Shown one piece after another: positions 61,071-64,000 of a stretch of 64,000 nt of DNA. The stretch is from Winogradskyella tangerina. GTDB taxonomy: Bacteria > Bacteroidota > Bacteroidia > Flavobacteriales > Flavobacteriaceae. Position 1 is the first letter of the stretch. Each line of letters begins with the position of its first letter. The position numbers and the translations under genes are program-made. The DNA is taken from contig NZ_QERF01000005.1 of the NCBI RefSeq assembly GCF_003260205.1, forward strand, positions 248,001 through 312,000, read 5' to 3'. The notes under the pieces were generated by a model. That model searched no databases. It was not told where the DNA came from and saw nothing but the letters and a program-made list of their open reading frames with translations.

Positions 61071-61922
61071 ATGAAAAATATTTTACTACCTACGGATTTT
61101 TCTGAAAACTCATGGAATGCCATTGAATATGCGCTGCGTTTCTTTGAAGATATGGCATGTAATTTTTATCTATTGCATGTTATTAGTTTTAATCATTTTA
61201 TTCCTGTAGACGAGTCTCCAAGTATTGATCAGACCTATATTGATAATACCTACACCATTCCTGCAAATAAAAAACTAGGACAATTTTTAAAACGAATTTC
61301 TGAGCTAAAAATGAATCAGGAAAGACATCGATTCTTCACGTTTACGGATGTCAATTTTTTTGTAAACTCTATCCGAAAGAATACCAAGGAAAAGCAAATA
61401 GATCTCATTGTTATGGGTACTAAGGGAGCTTCAGGATTGAATAAAATAATAATGGGTACAAATACTGCGGATGTGATAACAAAAGTAAAATGTAATACGT
61501 TGGCAGTTCCAGAAAATGCCAAGTTTATTCCACCTAAAGAAATTGCATTTCCAACCGATTTGGCATTAACATACCATATTCAGGTACTTCAGCCAATGGT
61601 TGAGGTTATAGATCATTTTGATGCAGCACTAAGAATTCTTCATATAAATAAAAACAAGCAACCATTAAAAGACGAATTAAAGCAAAACTTAGCCTTGATA
61701 GAGGACTATTTCTATAACAAGCCGAGTAGCTTTCATTATTTATCTAACCGAAAAGTTGAAGATGCCGTGCAATGTTTTGTGGAAAGTAGGGACATCGATC
61801 TTATTTGTATGGTTGCAAAAAACTTAAACTATTTTCAACAGATTTTGTTTCATAGTAGGATTGAGAGAATAAGCTACCATACCGACAAACCATTTTTAGT
61901 CTTACACGAAAACAAAACTTAA
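61071..61922 (+). CDS. universal stress protein, tandem UspA domains
   Basis: 283 residues. The first half begins NILLPTDFSENSWNAIEYAL and carries the nucleotide-binding pattern GTKGASGLNKIIMGTNT (G-2X-G-9X-G-T). The second half (about 155-283) is a degenerate UspA fold starting PKEIAFPTDLALTYH. It is clearly a paralogue of the proteins at 53372 and 62846. Only 4 nt separate it from the following membrane protein gene, so both are transcribed from the box-controlled promoter. Confidence 0.93.
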   Translation: MKNILLPTDFSENSWNAIEYALRFFEDMACNFYLLHVISFNHFIPVDESPSIDQTYIDNTYTIPANKKLGQFLKRISELKMNQERHRFFTFTDVNFFVNSIRKNTKEKQIDLIVMGTKGASGLNKIIMGTNTADVITKVKCNTLAVPENAKFIPPKEIAFPTDLALTYHIQVLQPMVEVIDHFDAALRILHINKNKQPLKDELKQNLALIEDYFYNKPSSFHYLSNRKVEDAVQCFVESRDIDLICMVAKNLNYFQQILFHSRIERISYHTDKPFLVLHENKT

Positions 61923-61926
61923 TCTT

Positions 61927-62313
61927 ATGGAAAATTCAATATTCTTTACCAAATTTTGGGGATGGTATCTGATTATTTTTTTCTTCGTTTTGAGTTTAAA
62001 TCCGAAACGAATAAAACAGATATTCAACAACCTTCAGGATGAGAAATTTTTGATTATCAGTGCCTTTTTATCAATTACAATGGGGCTTGTTACAGTCCTT
62101 TGGCATAATATCTGGGAATTGAATTATAATCTCATTATAACCCTTATAGGATGGTGTTTCTTATTTGCTGGCTTAGCATTATTTATATTTCCAAAAAAGA
62201 CAGTCAAATGGTTGATAATCACTAATGTTAAACTTGTACAGTTTATTTATATACTCTTATTTTTAGTGGGCCTATTTTTACTCAACCATGTATATCAAAT
62301 AATTCCGATTTGA
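61927..62313 (+). CDS. small four-helix membrane protein in the universal stress operon
   Basis: 128 residues with four hydrophobic helices (FWGWYLIIFFFVLSLNPKRI, FLIISAFLSITMGLVTVLW, LIITLIGWCFLFAGLALFI, LVQFIYILLFLVGLFLLN). The pattern resembles small integral membrane proteins often found beside stress genes in marine Flavobacteriia, but no named family can be given with confidence. It starts 4 nt after the universal stress gene. Confidence 0.75.
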   Translation: MENSIFFTKFWGWYLIIFFFVLSLNPKRIKQIFNNLQDEKFLIISAFLSITMGLVTVLWHNIWELNYNLIITLIGWCFLFAGLALFIFPKKTVKWLIITNVKLVQFIYILLFLVGLFLLNHVYQIIPI

Positions 62314-62325
62314 TATCTGTAAAAT

Positions 62326-62368
62326 TGATTGATATCATTTTTCAAATGGGTATTTGTTTTTATGTTCG
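62326..62368 (+). promoter_or_regulatory. CRP/FNR-like box and -7 element with no gene downstream (promoter of candidate sRNA A)
   Basis: TGATTGATATCA at 62326-62337 and TATGTTCG at 62361-62368; the spacing is 29.5 nt. Transcription would start near 62373 and reach a strong terminator at 62446 without crossing an ORF. Confidence 0.65.
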
Positions 62369-62372
62369 TAAG

Positions 62373-62446
62373 TATATTAAGACCGTATGTAGTCTCAATA
62401 AAATGCTATTAATCACTTAAAAAGCCAGAGAAATCTGGCTTTTTTT
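62373..62446 (+). ncRNA. candidate small RNA A, about 74 nt
   Basis: Bounded by the box-controlled promoter and an intrinsic terminator. It contains a weak 4-bp hairpin (62380-62395), an unpaired A/T-rich stretch with ATTAATCACTTAA (62408-62420) and the terminator hairpin. No start codon with a usable reading frame was seen. The organisation resembles FNR-activated sRNAs such as FnrS of enterobacteria; this is an analogy of layout only. Confidence 0.5.
62419..62446 (+). terminator. strong intrinsic terminator (end of candidate sRNA A)
   Basis: AAAAAGCCAGA, loop GAAA, TCTGGCTTTTT: a GC-containing stem with a stable GNRA tetraloop and a run of seven T. It lies 106 nt past the end of the nearest upstream ORF, which is far for that operon but apt for an independent RNA. 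Confidence 0.85.
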
Positions 62447-62474
62447 GAATTCTGATTAATAAATTATTTAAAAC

Positions 62475-62517
62475 TGATATTCCTCATTTTAGTAAAGGAT
62501 TCTTCGACTTATATTTA
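62475..62517 (+). promoter_or_regulatory. CRP/FNR-like box and -7 element with no gene downstream (promoter of candidate sRNA B)
   Basis: TGATATTCCTCA at 62475-62486 and TATATTTA at 62510-62517, again 29.5 nt apart. The box matches only the TGA-N6-TCA core and is the least symmetric of the set. Confidence 0.5.
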
Positions 62518-62522
62518 GGACG

Positions 62523-62731
62523 TTATTAAAGAAGGGGTTCTTATAAAATTAACAAAAATCATTCGTAAATCTCTCAGATTTATGGATAATTAAAGTGCTT
62601 AAAGCTTTGGTTTGATTGGATAGAAGTCAGTATTATACCTTTAGCAATAAAGTAAAATTTATTGGTTTGCAACAGAGGCGAATTATAGGATTAAGCACTT
62701 AACGGAAACAGGGAGTTTACTCCCTGTTTCT
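62523..62731 (+). ncRNA. candidate small RNA B, about 209 nt (or about 84 nt from an internal promoter)
   Basis: Begins after the -7 element at 62510-62517 and ends at the hairpin 62705-62730. An internal promoter-like pair, TTTG at 62611-62614 and TACCTTTA at 62636-62643 with a 21-nt spacer, could give a shorter form from about 62648. ATTAAGCACTTAA (62690-62702) sits just before the terminal hairpin and matches RNA A in 12 of 13 bases. No ORF was found. Confidence 0.4.
62705..62730 (+). terminator. perfect 11-bp hairpin, possible terminator of candidate sRNA B
   Basis: GAAACAGGGAG, loop TTTA, CTCCCTGTTTC. The stem is strong, but the following bases (TACTTTAATAA) are a poor T-tract, so termination may be partial or the hairpin may have another role. 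Confidence 0.5.
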
Positions 62732-62779
62732 ACTTTAATAATAGTCTATCTATTAGTTAGATTCTTGTCTTTTTAAGAC

Positions 62780-62822
62780 TGATTAATATCATTTCAGAAT
62801 GTAAATCTTAGTGGTAATTTAC
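62780..62822 (+). promoter_or_regulatory. CRP/FNR-like box and -7 element of the third universal stress gene
   Basis: TGATTAATATCA at 62780-62791 and TAATTTAC at 62815-62822, with the conserved 29.5-nt spacing. The ATG at 62846 follows 23 bases after the -7 element. Confidence 0.68.
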
Positions 62823-62845
62823 AGCTAGTTCTAAAGGATTTAGTC

Positions 62846-63679
62846 ATGAAAAAAAGTATTCTCTTACCTACCGATTTTTCAGATAATGCCTGGTGTGCAG
62901 CTGTATATGCATTTAAACTTTATGCTAAGGAAGAATGTGCATTTTACTTTTTGCATTCTACAAAAATGAAGGCATCTACAATGTCTAATATTTCTAATCG
63001 ATTGTTGACAACAATGATAGATAATGCTAAAAAAGATTTATTAGAATTAAAACAGATGGCCGAAGAAGCGCATATCAATGAAAAGCACGAATTTCATGTT
63101 ATTCTGAGTGTAGACAGTCTAGATGATGCCATTAAATCTGCAATTACGAAACACAACATAGATCTGATTGTAATGGGGTCTAAAGGAGCGACCGGGGCAA
63201 GCGAGATTTTTATGGGTAGCAATACCGTAAGAATGATAAAGCGTATTAAAGATTGCCCAATTTTATTAGTCCCAGATGAGTTTGATTTTGAACAACCTAA
63301 ATTAATTGCATTCCCAACAGATTTTAATCGTTTTTACGGTGAGGAATTGATACCACTAAAAGAGCTTGCAGAATTGCATAACTCCAAAATCAAAGTGCTT
63401 CATATTACCGAAGAAATACATCTCAGTCATATTCAAGATTACAATTTAGCAATGCTGAAAGCATACCTTGAAGATAATCCGCACTCCTTTCATTGGATGA
63501 CAGATTACACCAAAAAAGCAAAGATCATTGCCGACTTCATAGATAAGTTAAATATTGATATGCTGGTAATGATCAATTACAAACACAGTTTTATTGAAAG
63601 TATAATTAACGAGCCTATAATTAAGAAAATTGGTTTCCATGCGCCCGTACCATTCTTTGTAATTCCTGCATTGAACTAG
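62846..63679 (+). CDS. universal stress protein, tandem UspA domains
   Basis: 277 residues. It opens KKSILLPTDFSDNAWCAAVY and has GSKGATGASEIFMGSNT as its nucleotide-binding pattern at about residues 113-129. The second half (about 148-277) starts PKLIAFPTDFNRFYGEELIP and lacks the motif. It is paralogous to the three other universal stress proteins in the window. Another usp gene starts 44 nt downstream without a box of its own, so the two are probably one operon. Confidence 0.93.
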   Translation: MKKSILLPTDFSDNAWCAAVYAFKLYAKEECAFYFLHSTKMKASTMSNISNRLLTTMIDNAKKDLLELKQMAEEAHINEKHEFHVILSVDSLDDAIKSAITKHNIDLIVMGSKGATGASEIFMGSNTVRMIKRIKDCPILLVPDEFDFEQPKLIAFPTDFNRFYGEELIPLKELAELHNSKIKVLHITEEIHLSHIQDYNLAMLKAYLEDNPHSFHWMTDYTKKAKIIADFIDKLNIDMLVMINYKHSFIESIINEPIIKKIGFHAPVPFFVIPALN

Positions 63680-63723
63680 CATGGTTTTACTTAAATGATA
63701 AAAGTTTTTTTAAAAATTTTACC

Positions 63724-64000
63724 ATGAAACATAAGATATTATTACCAACGGATTTTTCTGATAACGCCTGGCATGCCATTCAATATGCTATAGAGCTATT
63801 TAAAAATGAAGACACAGATTTTTATATTCTGAATGTCTTCTCGGCAGGTGGAAATATTGTTGATAATTTAATGAATCCACAGTCTGGCACAGATCTTTAT
63901 CAAGTCAAAAAAGAGGAATCAGAAAAGGGATTAGCCCAACTTTTAGATCAACTCATTTTGGGTGAACATAGTAATCCAAACCATCAGTTCAAGGTGTTAT
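63724..64000 (+). CDS. universal stress protein (partial, cut by window end)
   Basis: The first 92 codons of a fourth UspA paralogue are present. The N-terminus KHKILLPTDFSDNAWHAIQY is nearly identical to that of its upstream neighbour. The start is the ATG at 63724, 44 nt after the previous stop. The nucleotide-binding motif and the rest of the protein lie beyond the window. No regulatory box is in the short gap, so co-transcription from 62780 is likely. Confidence 0.9.
   Translation, partial: MKHKILLPTDFSDNAWHAIQYAIELFKNEDTDFYILNVFSAGGNIVDNLMNPQSGTDLYQVKKEESEKGLAQLLDQLILGEHSNPNHQFKVL

Larger units (their letters stand above)
62314..62845. other. 532-base region without a protein gene, holding three box-controlled promoters and two candidate RNAs
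   Basis: Three CRP/FNR-like boxes (62326, 62475, 62780), each with a -7 element at 29.5 nt; one strong terminator (62419-62446); and one perfect 11-bp hairpin (62705-62730). Only the last promoter leads into a gene. No ORF with a plausible start was found on either strand. Confidence 0.75.

Noticed and set aside
1..64000. tRNA, rRNA, CRISPR arrays, insertion sequences, prophage or integrase genes
   Set aside because: None could be recognised by eye on either strand; a tRNA search and an IS search would settle this.

Overview
The window is AT-rich chromosomal DNA from a member of the Bacteroidota, most probably a marine Flavobacteriaceae species. This rests on TAnnTTTG promoter boxes, weak Shine-Dalgarno sequences, type IX secretion C-terminal sorting domains, paired DUF4252 genes, a DUF6495 gene, a DUF2147 gene and a GH16 glucanase. 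No rRNA, tRNA, CRISPR array, prophage, integrase or insertion sequence was seen. Most of the first 53 kb is ordinary core genome.

Layout. 1-5 kb: a vitamin-B12-type uptake locus, with an ABC importer (ATPase cut by the window edge, permease, binding lipoprotein) divergent from a TonB-dependent receptor that has a cobalamin riboswitch in its leader. 5-9 kb: an S41 protease lipoprotein, then an ECF sigma factor operon with a membrane partner and two DUF4252 proteins. 9-34 kb: housekeeping and cell-envelope genes (purB, a GH16 glucanase, glycosyltransferases, a sirtuin, trmH, a DEAD-box helicase, a class C beta-lactamase-like hydrolase, rdgB, hpf, a nucleotidyl cyclase, rlmH, nadC, a YihY-family protein). 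34-43 kb: priA, which lacks any ATG, GTG or TTG start; a LytTR response regulator; rpsF-rpsR-rplI; a glycerophosphodiesterase; a MacB-type permease; hisS. 43-53 kb: two large secreted proteins with type IX sorting domains, a 2449-residue mosaic and an M14 metallocarboxypeptidase.

53-64 kb is the most interesting part. It is a stress island with at least four universal stress proteins, a 2-hydroxyacid dehydrogenase, a GerW-DUF2953 pair (sporulation-type genes outside a spore former), a cytochrome c with a GNAT-YoaP protein, a TerB-like protein and a two-component system. The sensor kinase has a FixL-like PAS domain, a LOV domain with the photoactive-cysteine motif NCRFLQ, and a third PAS domain. 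The response regulator is a REC domain fused to a CRP/FNR-type DNA-binding module.

Reading the intergenic DNA shows a shared promoter architecture. A CRP/FNR-like box (TGA-N6-TCA, usually TGAT-N4-ATCA) has its centre exactly 29.5 nt from the first base of a TAnnTTTG-like -7 element, which is the class II activator geometry. This occurs at nine promoters in the island: before three usp genes, before DUF2953-gerW, before the cytochrome c operon, on both sides of a 20-bp palindrome between the kinase and the TerB-like gene, and at two promoters with no ORF. It occurs once more before hpf at 28.7 kb. The two ORF-less promoters point to two small RNAs sharing a 12/13 nt element just before their terminal hairpins. 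I infer a light- and possibly oxygen-responsive regulon driven by the local REC-CRP regulator, controlling stress proteins, ribosome hibernation and two candidate sRNAs.
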